From positions 248,001 to 312,000 of the forward strand of contig JAYJMR010000015.1 in NCBI GenBank assembly GCA_037074705.1: DNA of 64,000 nucleotides. The letters run 5' to 3'. Source of the stretch: Zhengitettix transpicula (taxonomy: Eukaryota > Arthropoda > Insecta > Orthoptera > Tetrigidae). The notes under the pieces were generated by a model. That model did not search any database, was not told the origin of the DNA, and worked only from the letters and a program-made list of their open reading frames with translations. A program made the position numbers and the translations under genes. Of the stretch, positions 1 to 12,991 are shown in pieces. The first letter of the stretch is position 1; each line of letters starts with the position of its first letter.

Positions 1-2710
1 ATTACGAAAAGTTTTATTCGTATCAGAATTCTGATTACATAAAAAATTTACTCAATTTCGCTACATTAGGACGATTTTTTTCAGACAATTTAAAATATTT
101 TTCAACGTCTAACTGATGAATAACAAAAATGTGTACCGTATTGTTCCGTGTAAATTTAAGTGATTATAAATATATCGATATCTTGTACACTGTTAAAATA
201 TCTAACTGATATCTCGCTAATACAGTACAGGTTCTGCATATAAATTGTGATTCGGGTATTTGTAACCTCTATTCTTGGAGTATCGTCATAATTACGCATT
301 ACATCGCAAAACAGTAGCGATATATAAAAAAAACATACTTTATTTTTTTCAAAATTACATTTGAAACGAACATTCCGAGCTTTTTGGCCACATCATACAA
401 ATACTTTTTAAGAAAATGGCTCTACTTCTAATCCTGAAAAAGAGAAATATTTCGAAAATATTTATTCGTATTAGAATTCTGATTTCATAAAAAATTTACG
501 CATTTCCATTACATTAAGACGAATTTATTGTGAAAACTTTAAATATTTTTGAACTTCTTACTGATGAATACCAAAATTAATTAGCGTATTGTTCTGTGTA
601 AATTTATGTGATTCAAAATATATTGATATCTTGTACACTGTTAACATATCTAACAGATATCTCGCTAATAAAGTACAGATTCTGCTTATACATTGCGATT
701 CGGCTATTTGTAACCTCTATGCTTAGCGTAGCGTAACAATTACGCATTACATCGCAAAACAGTAGAGATATCTAAAAAATACATACTTTATTTTATTCAA
801 AATTTATTTTAAACCAACATTTCGAGCTTTTCAGCCACATCATACGAGAATACTTTTTAAGAAAATGGCTCTACTTCTATTTCCGATAAAGAAAAAAATT
901 ACGAAAAGTTTTATTCGTATCAGAATTCTGATTACATAAAAAATTTACTCAATTTCGCTACATTAGGACGATTTTTTTCAGACAATTTAAAATATTTTTC
1001 AACGTCTAACTGATGAATAACAAAAATGTGTACCGTATTGTTCCGTGTAAATTTAAGTGATTATAAATATATCGATATCTTGTACACTGTTAAAATATCT
1101 AACTGATATCCCGCTAATACAGTACAGGTTCTGCATATAAATTGTGATTCGGCTATTTGTAACCTCTATTCTTGGAGTATCGTCATAATTACGCATTACA
1201 TCGCAAAACAGTAGAGATATATAAAAAAAACATACTTTATTTTATTCAAAATTACATTTGTAACAAACATTCCGAGCTTTTTAGCCACATCATACGAATA
1301 CTTTTTAAGAAATTTGCTCTACTTCTAATCCTGAAAAAGAGAAATATTTCGAAAATATTTATTCGTATTAGAATTCTGATTTCATAAAAAATTTACGCAT
1401 TTCCATTACATTAAGACGAATTTATTGTGAAAACTTTAAATATTTTTGAACTTCTTACTGATGAATACCAAAATAATTAGCATATTGTTCTGTGTAAATT
1501 TATGTGATTCAAAATATATTGATATCTTGTACACTGTTAACATATCTAACAGATATCTCGCTAATAAAGTACAGATTCTGCTTATACATTGCGATTCGGC
1601 TATTTGTAACCTCTATGCTTAGCGTAGCGTAACAATTACGCATTACATCGCAAAACAGTAGAGATATCTAAAAAATACATACTTTATTTTATTCAAAATT
1701 TATTTTAAACCAACATTTCGAGCTTTTCAGCCACATCATACGAATACTTTTTAAGAAAATGGCTCTACTTCTATTTCCGATAAAGAAAAAAATTACGAAA
1801 AGTTTTATTCGTTTCAGAATTCTGATTACATAAAAAAATTACTTAATTTCGCTACATTAGGACGATTTTTTATAGACAATTTAAAATATTTTTCAACGTC
1901 TAACTGATGAATAACAAAAAAGTGTACCGTATTGTTCCGTGTAAATTTAAGTGATTATAAATATATCGATATCTTGTACACTGTTAAAATATCTAACAGA
2001 TATCTCGCTAATAAAGTACAGATTCTGCTTATACATTGCGATTCGGCTATTTGTAACCTCTATGCTTAGGGTAGCGTAACAATTACGCATTACATCGCAA
2101 AACAGTAGAGATATCTAAAAAAAACATACTTTATTTTATTCAAAATTTATTTTAAACCAACATTTCGAGCTTTTCAGCCACATCATACGAATACTTTTTA
2201 AGAAAATGGCTCTACTTCTATTTCCGATAAAGAAAAAAATTACGAAAAGTTTTATTCGTTTCAGAATTCTGATTACATAAAAAAATTACTTAATTTCGCT
2301 ACATTAGGACGATTTTTTTCAGACAATTTAAAATATTTTTCAACGTCTAACTGATGAATAACAAAAAAGTGTACCGTATTGTTCCGTGTAAATTTAAGTG
2401 ATTATAAATATATCGATATCTTGTACACTGTTAAAATATCTAACAGATATCTCGCTAATAAAGTACAGATTCTGCATATAAATTGTGATTCGGCTATTTG
2501 TAACCTCTATGCTTGGTGTATCGTCATAATTACGCATTGCATCGCAAACAAGTAGAGATATCTAAAAAAACATACTTTATTTTATTCAAAAATACATTTT
2601 AAACAAACATTTCGAGCTTTTCAGCAACATCATACAAATACTTTTTAAGAAATAGGCTCTATTTCTACTTCCGATAAAGACAAATATTTCGAAAAGTTTT
2701 ATTCGTATCA
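1..2710 (+). repeat. Left zone: L2/A dimers and L2 mosaics
   Basis: Monomers start at 26 (L2), 474 (A), 923 (L2), 1371 (A), 1817 (L2) and 2264 (L2). The dimers 26-922 and 923-1816 are near copies. The monomers at 1817 and 2264 begin as L2 but switch to the type A middle ('aacagatatctcgctaataaag'), so they are A/B mosaics. The piece 923 to about 1455 recurs at 9862 to about 10400, a displacement of 8939 bp or exactly 20 monomers. The piece 1817-2710 recurs at 12098-12991, 10281 bp or 23 monomers away. Confidence 0.85.
2529..2697 (+). repeat. Private right-half variant ('gcattgcatcgcaaacaag'), first of seven
   Basis: This right half carries linked changes found nowhere later in the window: 'cattgcatcgcaaacaag', 'caaaaatacatttt', 'agaaataggctctatttc', and 'ttccgataaagacaaatatt'. 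It ends the monomer just before each L3 monomer. The diagnostic 'attgcatcg' starts at 2536, 5220, 7902, 9241, 11477, 12817 and 15500, giving spacings of 6, 6, 3, 5, 3 and 6 monomers. It therefore acts as a natural ruler for HOR length in the left quarter of the window. Confidence 0.85.
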
Positions 2711-5394
2711 GAATTCTGATTTCAAAACAAATTTAAACAGTATCGCTACATTAGGACGATTTTTTTGAGACAATTTAAAATATTTTTCAATGTCTAAGTG
2801 ATGAATAACAAAAATTAACCGTATTGTTCCGTGTAAATTTATGTGATTCAAAATATATCGATATCTTGTACACTGTTAAAATATCTAACTAATATCTCGC
2901 TAATACAGTACAGATTCTGCATATAAATTGTGATTCGGCTATTTGTAACCTCTATTCTTGGAGTATCGTCATAATTACGCATTACATCGCAAAACAGTAG
3001 AGATATATAAAAAAACATACTTTATTTTATTCAAAATTACATTTGAAACAAAACATTCCGAGATTTTTAGCCACATCATACGAATACTTTTTAAGAAAAT
3101 GGCTCTACTTCTAATCTTGAAAAAGAGAAATATTTCGAAAATATTTATTCGTATTAGAATTCTGATTTCATAAAAAATTTACGCATTTCCATTACATTAA
3201 GACGAATTTATTGTGAAAACTTTAAATATTTTTGAACTTCTTACTGATGAATACCAAAATTATTTAGCGTATTGTTCTGTGTAAATTTATGTGATTTAAA
3301 ATATATTGATATCTTGTACACTGTTTACATATCTAACAGATATCTCGCTAATAAAGTACAGATTCTGCTTATACATTGCGATTCGGCTATTTGTAACCTC
3401 TATGCTTAGGGTAGCGTAACAATTACGCATTACATCGCAAAACAGTAGAGATATCTAAAAAAAACATACTTTTTTTTTATTCAAAATTACATTTTAAACG
3501 AACATTTCGAGCTTTTCAGCCACATCATACGAATACTTTTTAAGAAAATGGCTCTACTTCTATTTCCGATAAAGAAAAAAATTACGAAAAGTTTTTTCGT
3601 ATCAGAATTCTGATTACATAAAAAATTTACTCAATTTCGCTACATTAGGACGATTTTTTTCAGACAATTTAAAATATTTTTCAACGTCTAACTGATGAAT
3701 AACAAAAATGTGTACCGTATTGTTCCGTGTAAATTTAAGTGATTATAAATATATCGATATCTTGTACACTGTTAAAATATCTAACTGATATCTCGCTAAT
3801 ACAGTACAGGTTCTGCATATAAATTGTGATTCGGGTATTTGTAACCTCTATTCTTGGAGAATCGTCATAATTACGCATTACATCGCAAAACAGTAGCGAT
3901 ATATAAAAAAAAACATACTTTATTTTATTCAAAATTACATTTGAAACGAACATTCCGAGCTTTTTGGCCACATCATACAAATACTTTTTTAAAAATGGCT
4001 CTACTTCTAATCCTGAAAAAGATAAATATTTCGAAAAGTTTTGATCGTATTAGAATTCTGAATTCATAAAAAATTTACGCATTTCCATTACATAAAGACG
4101 AATTTATTGTGAAAACTTTAAATATTTTTGAACTTCTTACTGATGAATTTCAAAATTATTTAGGGTATTGTTCTGTGTAAATTTATGTCATTCAAAATAT
4201 ATTGATATCTTGTACACTGTTAACATATTTAACAGATATCTCGCTAATAAAGTACAGATTCTGCATATACATTGCCATTCGGCTATTTGTAACCTCTATG
4301 CCAAGGGTAGCGTCACAATTACGCATTACATCGCAAAACAGTAGAGATATATAAAAAAACATACTTTATTTTATTCAAAATTACATTTGAAACAAAACAT
4401 TCCGAGCTTTTTAGCCACATCATACGAATACTTTTTAAGAAAATGGCTCTACTTCTAATCTTGAAAAAGAGAAATATTTCGAAAATATTTATTCGTATTA
4501 GAATTCTGATTTCATAAAAAATTTACGCATTTCCATTACATTAAGACGAATTTATTGTGAAAACTTTAAATATTTTTGAACTTCTTACTGATGAATACCA
4601 AAATTATTTAGCGTATTGTTCTGTGTAAATTTATGTGATGTAAAATATATTGATATCTTGTACACTGTTAAAATATCTAAATGATATCTCGCTAATACAG
4701 TACAGATTCTGCATATACAATGTGATTCGGCTTGTTGTAACCTCTATTCTTGGAGTATCGTCAGAATTACGCATTACATCGCAAAACAGTAGAGATATCT
4801 AAAAAAACATACTTTATTTTATTCAATAGTACATTTGAAACGAATATTCCGACCTTTTTAGCCACATCTTACGCATACTTTTTAAGAAAATGGCTCTACT
4901 TCTATTTCCGATAAAGAAAAAAATTACGAAAAGTTTTATTCGTTTCAGAATTCTGATTACATAAAAAATTTACTCAATTTCGCTACATTAGGACGATTTT
5001 TTTCAGACAATTTAAAATATTTTTCAACGTCTAACTGATGAATAACAAAAAAGTGTACCGTATTGTTCCGTGTAAATTTAAGTGATTATAAATATATCGA
5101 TATCTTGTACACTGTTAAAATATCTAACAGATATCTCGCTAATAAAATACAGATTCTTCATATAAATTGTGATTCGGCTATTTGTAACCTTTATGCTTGG
5201 TGTATCGTCATAATTACGCATTGCATCGCAAACAAGTAGAGATATCTAAAAAAACATACTTTATTTTATTAAAAAATACATTTTAAACAAACATTTCGAG
5301 CTATTCAGCAACATCATACAAATACTTTTTAAGAAATAGGCTCTATTTCTACTTCCGATAAAGACAAATATTTCGAAAAGTTTTATTCGTATCA
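2711..5394 (+). repeat. 6-monomer higher-order repeat, family 1, copy 1
   Basis: Monomer order is L3 (2711), A (3157), L2 (3605), A variant (4053), A (4501), B-to-L2 mosaic (4948). The next copy starts 2684 bp later. Private markers support a real HOR: 'ttcaaaacaaatttaaac' after EcoRI at 2711 and 5395; 'attgccattcggc' and 'tgccaagggtagcgtcac' in the A variant; a second GAATTC seven bases after the first at 4060; and the 'attgcatcgcaaacaag' variant at the preceding monomer boundary. Confidence 0.88.
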
Positions 5395-8076
5395 GAATTC
5401 TGATTTCAAAACAAATTTAAACAGTATCGCTACATTAGGACGATTTTTTTGAGACAATTTAAAATATTTTTCAATGTCTAAGTGATGAATAACAAAAATT
5501 AACCGTATTGTTCCGTGTAAATTTATGTGATTCAAAATATATCGATATCTTGTACACTGTTAAAATATCTAACTGATATCTCGCTAATACAGTACAGATT
5601 CTGCATATAAATTGTGATTCGGCTATTTGTAACCTCTATTCTTGGAGTATCGTCATAATTACGCATTACATCGCAAAACAGTAGAGATACATAAAAAAAC
5701 ATACTTTATTTTATTCAAAATTACATTTGAAACAAAACATTCCGAGATTTTTAGCCACATCATACGAATACTTTTTAAGAAAATGGCTCTACTTCTAATC
5801 TTGAAAAAGAGAAATATTTCGAAAATATTTATTCGTATTAGAATTCTGATTTCATAAAAAATTTACGCATTTCCATTACATTAAGACGAATTTATTGTGA
5901 AAACTTTAAATATTTTTGAACTTCTTACTGATGAATACCAAAATTATTTAGCGTATTGTTCTGTGTAAATTTATGTGATTTAAAATATATTGATATCTTG
6001 TACACTGTTTACATATCTAACAGATATCTCGCTAATAAAGTACAGATTCTGCTTATACATTGCGATTCGGCTATTTGTAACCTCTATGCTTAGGGTAGCG
6101 TAACAATTACGCATTACATCGCAAAACAGTAGAGATATCTAAAAAAAACATACTTTTTTTTATTCAAAATTACATTTTAAACGAACATTTCGAGCTTTTC
6201 AGCCACATCATACGAATACTTTTTAAGAAAATGGCTCTACTTCTATTTCCGATAAAGAAAAAAATTACGAAAAGTTTTTTCGTATCAGAATTCTGATTAC
6301 ATAAAAAATTTACTCAATTTCGCTACATTAGGACGATTTTTTTCAGACAATTTAAAATATTTTTCAACGTCTAACTGATGAATAACAAAAATGTGTACCG
6401 TATTGTTCCGTGTAAATTTAAGTGATTATAAATATATCGATATCTTGTACACTGTTAAAATATCTAACTGATATCTCGCTAATACAGTACAGGTTCTGCA
6501 TATAAATTGTGATTCGGGTATTTGTAACCTCTATTCTTGGAGTATCGTCATAATTACGCATTACATCGCAAAACAGTAGCGATATATAAAAAAAACATAC
6601 TTTATTTTATTCAAAATTACATTTGAAACGAACATTCCGAGCTTTTTGGCCACATCATACAAATACTTTTTTAAAAATGGCTCTACTTCTAATCCTGAAA
6701 AAGATAAATATTTCGAAAAGTTTTGATCGTATTAGAATTCTGAATTCATAAAAAATTTACGCATTTCCATTACATAAAGACGAATTTATTGTGAAAACTT
6801 TAAATATTTTTGAACTTCTTACTGATGAATTTCAAAATTATTTAGCGTATTGTTCTGTGTAAATTTATGTCATTCAAAATATATTGATATCTTGTACAGT
6901 GTTAACATATTTAACAGATATCTCGCTAATAAAGTACAGATTCTGCATATACATTGCCATTCGGCTATTTGTAACCTCTATGCCAAGGGTAGCGTCACAA
7001 TTACGCATTACATCGCAAAACAGTAGAGATATATAAAAAAACATACTTTATTTTATTCAAAATTACATTTGAAACAAAACATTCCGAGCTTTTTAGCCAC
7101 ATCATACGAATACTTTTTAAGAAAATGGCTCTACTTCTAATCTTGAAAAAGAGAAATATTTCGAAAATATTTATTCGTATTAGAATTCTGATTTCATAAA
7201 AAATTTACGCATTTCCATTACATTAAGACGAATTTATTGTGAAAACTTTAAATATTTTTGAACTTCTTACTGATGAATACCAAAATTATTTAGCGTATTG
7301 TTCTGTGTAAATTTATGTGATGTAAAATATATTGATATCTTGTACACTGTTAAAATATCTAAATGATATCTCGCTAATACAGTACAGATTCTGCATATAC
7401 AATGTGATTCGGCTTGTTGTAACCTCTATTCTTGGAGTATCGTCAGAATTACGCATTACATCGCAAAACAGTAGAGATATCTAAAAAAACATACTTTATT
7501 TTATTCAATAGTACATTTGAAACGAATATTCCGACCTTTTTAGCCACATCTTACGCATACTTTTTAAGAAAATGGCTCTACTTCTATTTCCGATTAAGAA
7601 AAAAATTACGAAAAGTTTTATTCGTTTCAGAATTCTGATTACATAAAAAATTTACTCAATTTCGCTACATTAGGACGATTTTTTTCAGACAATTTAAAAT
7701 ATTTTTCAACGTCTAACTGATGAATAACAAAAAAGTGTACCGTATTGTTCCGTGTAAATTTAAGTGATTATAAATATATCGATATCTTGTACACTGTTAA
7801 AATATCTAACAGATATCTCGCTAATAAAATACAGATTCTTCATATAAATTGTGATTCGGCTATTTGTAACCTTTATGCTTGGTGTATCGTCATAATTACG
7901 CATTGCATCGCAAACAAGTAGAGATATCTAAAAAAACATACTTTATTTTATTCAAAAATACATTTTAAACAAACATTTCGAGCTATTCAGCAACATCATA
8001 CAAATACTTTTTAAGAAATAGGCTCTATTTCTACTTCCGATAAAGACAAATATTTCGAAAAGTTTTATTCGTATCA
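5395..8076 (+). repeat. 6-monomer higher-order repeat, family 1, copy 2
   Basis: Monomers start at 5395, 5841, 6288, 6735, 7183 and 7630, in the same order and with the same private markers as copy 1, including the duplicated GAATTC (at 6742). Differences from copy 1 are scattered single bases, such as 'gagaatcg' at about 3857 versus 'gagtatcg' in this copy. The displacement from copy 1 is 2684 bp. Confidence 0.88.
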
Positions 8077-8521
8077 GAATTCTGATTTCATAACAAATTT
8101 AAACAGTTTCGCTACATTAGGACGATTTTTTTGAGACAATTTAAAATATTTTTCAACGTCTAAGTGATGAATAACAAAAATTAACCGTATTGTTCCGTGT
8201 AAATTTATGTGATTCAAAATATATTGATATCTTGTACACTGTTAACATATTTAACAGATATCTCGCTAATAAAGTACAGATTCTGCATATACATTGCCAT
8301 TCGGCTATTTGTAACCTCTATGCCAAGGGTAGCGTCACAATTACGCATTACATCGCAAAACAGTAGAGATATATAAAAAAACATACTTTATTTTATTCAA
8401 AATTACATTTGAAACAAAACATTCCGAGCTTTTTAGCCACATCATACGAATACTTTTTAAGAAAATGGCTCTACTTCTAATCTTGAAAAGAGAAATATTT
8501 CGAAAATATTTATTCGTATTA
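8077..8521 (+). repeat. Chimeric L3/A monomer marking a three-monomer deletion
   Basis: The left part (GAATTC to about 8215) matches L3 monomers at 2711, 5395 and 9416. From about 8217 on ('attgatatcttg', 'catatttaacag', 'attgccattcggc', 'gccaagggtagcgtcac') it matches the A variant at 4053 and 6735. The following monomer at 8522 then continues exactly as the monomer after 6735 does. The joined types lie three monomers apart in the parental 6-mer. Confidence 0.8.
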
Positions 8522-11500
8522 GAATTTTGATTTCATAAAAAATTTACGCATTTCCATTACATTAAGACGAATTTATTGTGAAAACTTTAAATATTTTTGA
8601 ACTTCTTACTGATGAATACCAAAATTATTTAGCGTATTGTTCTGTGTAAATTTATGTGATGTAAAATATATTGATATCTTGTACACTGTTAAAATATCTA
8701 AATGATATCTCGCTAATACAGTACAGATTCTGCATATACAATGTGATTCGGCTTGTTGTAACCTCTATTCTTGGAGTATCGTCAGAATTACGCATTACAT
8801 CGCAAAACAGTAGAGATATCTAAAAAAACATACTTTATTTTATTCAATAGTACATTTGAAACGAATATTCCGACCTTTTTAGCCACATCTTACGCATACT
8901 TTTTAAGAAAATGGCTCTACTTCTATTTTCGATAAAGAAAAAAATTACGAAAAGTTTTATTCGTTTCAGAATTCTGATTACATAAAAAATTTACTCAATT
9001 TCGCTACATTAGGACGATTTTTTTCAGACAATTTAAAATATTTTTCAACGTCTAACTGATGAATAACAAAAAAGTGTACCGTATTGTTCCGTGTAAATTT
9101 AAGTGATTATAAATATATCGATATCTTGTACACTGTTAAAATATCTAACAGATATCTCGCTAATAAAGTACAGATTCTGCATATAAATTGTGATTCGGCT
9201 ATTTGTAACCTTTATGCTTGGTGTATCGTCATAATTACGCATTGCATCGCAAACAAGTAGAGATATCTAAAAAAACATACTTTATTTTATTCAAAAATAC
9301 ATTTTAAACAAACATTTCGAGCTATTCAGCAACATCATACAAATACTTTTTAAGAAATAGGCTCTATTTCTACTTCCGATAAAGACAAATATTTCGAAAA
9401 GTTTTATTCGTATCAGAATTCTGATTTCATAACAAATTTAAACAGTTTCGCTACATTAGGACGATTTTTTTGAGACAATTTAAAATATTTTTCAACGTCT
9501 AAGTGATGAATAACAAAAATTAACCGTATTGTTCCGTGTAAATTTATGTGATTCAAAATATATTGATATCTTGTACACTGTTAACATATCTAACAGATAT
9601 CTCGCTAATAAAGTACAGATTCTGCTTATACATTGCGATTCGGCTATTTGTAACCTCTATTCTTAGGGTAGCGTAACAATTACGCATTACATCGCAAAAC
9701 AGTAGAGATATCTAAAAAAAACATCCTTTTGTTTATTCAAAATTACATTTTAAACGAACATTTCGAGCTATTCAGCCACATCATACGAATACTTTTTAAG
9801 AAAATGGCTCTACTTCTATTTCCGATAAAGAAAAAAATTACGAAAAGTTTTATTCGTATCAGAATTCTGATTACATAAAAAATTTACTCAATTTCGCTAC
9901 ATTAGGACGATTTTTTTCAGACAATTTAAAATATTTTTCAACGTCTAACTGATGAATAACAAAAATGTGTACCGTATTGTTCCGTGTAAATTTAAGTGAT
10001 TATAAATATATCGATATCTTGTACACTGTTAAAATATCTAACTGATATCCCGCTAATACAGTACAGGTTCTGCATATAAATTGTGATTCGGCTATTTGTA
10101 ACCTCTATTCTTGGAGTATCGTCATAATTACGCATTACATCGCAAAACAGTAGAGATATATAAAAAAAACATACTTTATTTTATTCAAAATTACATTTGT
10201 AACAAACATTCCGAGCTTTTTAGTCACATCATACGAATACTTTTTAAGAAATTTGCTCTACTTCTAATCCTGAAAAAGAGAAATATTTCGAAAATATTTA
10301 TTCGTATTAGAATTCTGATTTCATAAAAAATTTACGCATTTCCATTACATTAAGACGAATTTATTGTGAAAACTTTAAATATTTTTGAACTTCTTACTGA
10401 TGAATTTCAAAATTATTTAGCGTATTGTTCTGTGTAAATTTATGTCATTCAAAATATATTGATATCTTGTACACTGTTAACATATTTAACAGATATCTCG
10501 CTAATAAAGTACAGATTCTGCATATACATTGCCATTCGGCTATTTGTAACCTCTATGCCAAGGGTAGCGTCACAATTACGCATTACATCGCAAAACAGTA
10601 GAGATATATAAAAAAACATACTTTATTTTATTCAAAATTACATTTGAAACAAAACATTCCGAGCTTTTTAGCCACATCATACGAATACTTTTTAAGAAAA
10701 TGGCTCTACTTCTAATCTTGAAAAAGAGAAATATTTCGAAAATATTTATTCGTATTAGAATTCTGATTTCATAAAAAATTTACGCATTTCCATTACATTA
10801 AGACGAATTTATTGTGAAAACTTTAAATATTTTTGAACTTCTTACTGATGAATACCAAAATTATTTAGCGTATTGTTCTGTGTAAATTTATGTGATGTAA
10901 AATATATTGATATCTTGTACACTGTTAAAATATCTAAATGATATCTCGCTAATACAGTACAGATTCTGCATATACAATGTGATTCGGCTTGTTGTAACCT
11001 CTATTCTTGGAGTATCGTCAGAATTACGCATTACATCGCAAAACAGTAGAGATATCTAAAAAAACATACTTTATTTTATTCAATAGTACATTTGAAACGA
11101 ATATTCCGACCTTTTTAGCCACATCTTACGCATACTTTTTAAGAAAATGGCTCTACTTCTATTTTCGATAAAGAAAAAAATTACGAAAAGTTTTATTCGT
11201 TTCAGAATTCTGATTACATAAAAAATTTACTCAATTTCGCTACATTAGGACGATTTTTTTCAGACAATTTAAAATATTTTTCAACGTCTAACTGATGAAT
11301 AACAAAAAAGTGTACCGTATTGTTCCGTGTAAATTTAAGTGATTATAAATATATCGATATCTTGTACACTGTTAAAATATCTAACAGATATCTCGCTAAT
11401 AAAGTACAGATTCTGCATATAAATTGTGATTCGGCTATTTGTAACCTTTATGCTTGGTGTATCGTCATAATTACGCATTGCATCGCAAACAAGTAGAGAT

Positions 11501-12991
11501 ATCTAAAAAAACATACTTTATTTTATTCAAAAATACATTTTAAACAAACATTTCGAGCTATTCAGCAACATCATACAAATACTTTTTAAGAAATAGGCTC
11601 TATTTCTACTTCCGATAAAGACAAATATTTCGAAAAGTTTTATTCGTATCAGAATTCTGATTTCATAACAAATTTAAACAGTTTCGCTACATTAGGACGA
11701 TTTTTTTGAGACAATTTAAAATATTTTTCAACGTCTAAGTGATGAATAACAAAAATTAACCGTATTGTTCCGTGTAAATTTATGTGATTCAAAATATATT
11801 GATATCTTGTACACTGTTAACATATCTAACAGATATCTCGCTAATAAAGTACAGATTCTGCTTATACATTGCGATTCGGCTATTTGTAACCTCTATGCTT
11901 AGGGTAGCGTAACAATTACGCATTACATCGCAAAACAGTAGAGATATCTAAAAAAAACATACTTTTTTTTTTTCAAAATTACATTTTAAACGAACATTTC
12001 GAGCTATTCAGCCACATCATACGAATACTTTTTAAGAAAATGGCTCTACTTCTATTTCCGATAAAGAAAAAAATTACGAAAAGTTTTATTCGTATCAGAA
12101 TTCTGATTACATAAAAAATTTACTCAATTTGGCTACATTAGGACGATTTTTTTCAGACAATTTAAAATATTTTTCAACGTCTAACTGATGAATAACAAAA
12201 ATGTGTACCGTATTGTTCCGTGTAAATTTAAGTGATTATAAATATATCGATATCTTGTACACTGTTAAAATATCTAACTGATATCCCGCTAATAAAGTAC
12301 AGATTCTGCTTATACATTGCGATTCGGCTATTTGTAACCTCTATGCTTAGGGTAGCGTAACAATTACGCATTACATCGCAAAACAGTAGAGATATCTAAA
12401 AAAAACATACATTATTTTATTCAAAATTTATTTTAAACCAACATTTCGAGCTTTTCAGCCACATCATACGAATACTTTTTAAGAAAATGGCTCTACTTCT
12501 ATTTCCGATAAAGAAAAAAATTACGAAAAGTTTTATTCGTTTCAGAATTCTGATTACATAAAAAAATTACTTAATTTCGCTACATTAGGACGATTTTTTT
12601 CAGACAATTTAAAATATTTTTCAACGTCTAACTGATGAATAACAAAAAAGTGTACCGTATTGTTCCGTGTAAATTTAAGTGATTATAAATATATCGATAT
12701 CTTGTACACTGTTAAAATATCTAACAGATATCTCGCTAATAAAGTACAGATTCTGCATATAAATTGTGATTCGGCTATTTGTAACCTCTATGCTTGGTGT
12801 ATCGTCATAATTACGCATTGCATCGCAAACAAGTAGAGATATCTAAAAAAACATACTTTATTTTATTCAAAAATACATTTTAAACAAACATTTCGAGCTT
12901 TTCAGCAACATCATACAAATACTTTTTAAGAAATAGGCTCTATTTCTACTTCCGATAAAGACAAATATTTCGAAAAGTTTTATTCGTATCA
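8077..12991 (+). repeat. Shortened (3-mer, 5-mer, 3-mer) derivatives of family 1 HOR
   Basis: Monomers start at 8077, 8522, 8969 (3-mer); 9416, 9862, 10310, 10758, 11205 (5-mer); 11652, 12098, 12545 (3-mer). Each group opens with a chimeric monomer whose first ~130 bp are L3 and whose middle and right are type A. At 8077 the A part carries the 'attgccattcggc' marker of the 6735 monomer, so the join removes exactly three monomers of the 6-mer. At 9416 and 11652 the A part is the other variant ('agggtagcgtaac', preceded by 'ctatt/gctt'). This is what unequal crossing-over between offset HOR copies would produce. Confidence 0.82.

Noticed and set aside
1172..1387. Plus-strand 71-codon frame (MEYRHNYALH...) seen in several B monomers
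   Set aside because: It starts with TTG, has no in-frame ATG at its start, and reads through poly-A and AT-rich satellite. It is lost in neighbouring monomers by single-base changes, so it is a chance frame.
4053..4065. Second GAATTC seven bases after the first (also at 6735-6747) as a possible junction of two fragments
   Set aside because: A single T-to-A change ('ctgatttcat' to 'ctgaattcat') explains it, and it is inherited by both HOR copies.
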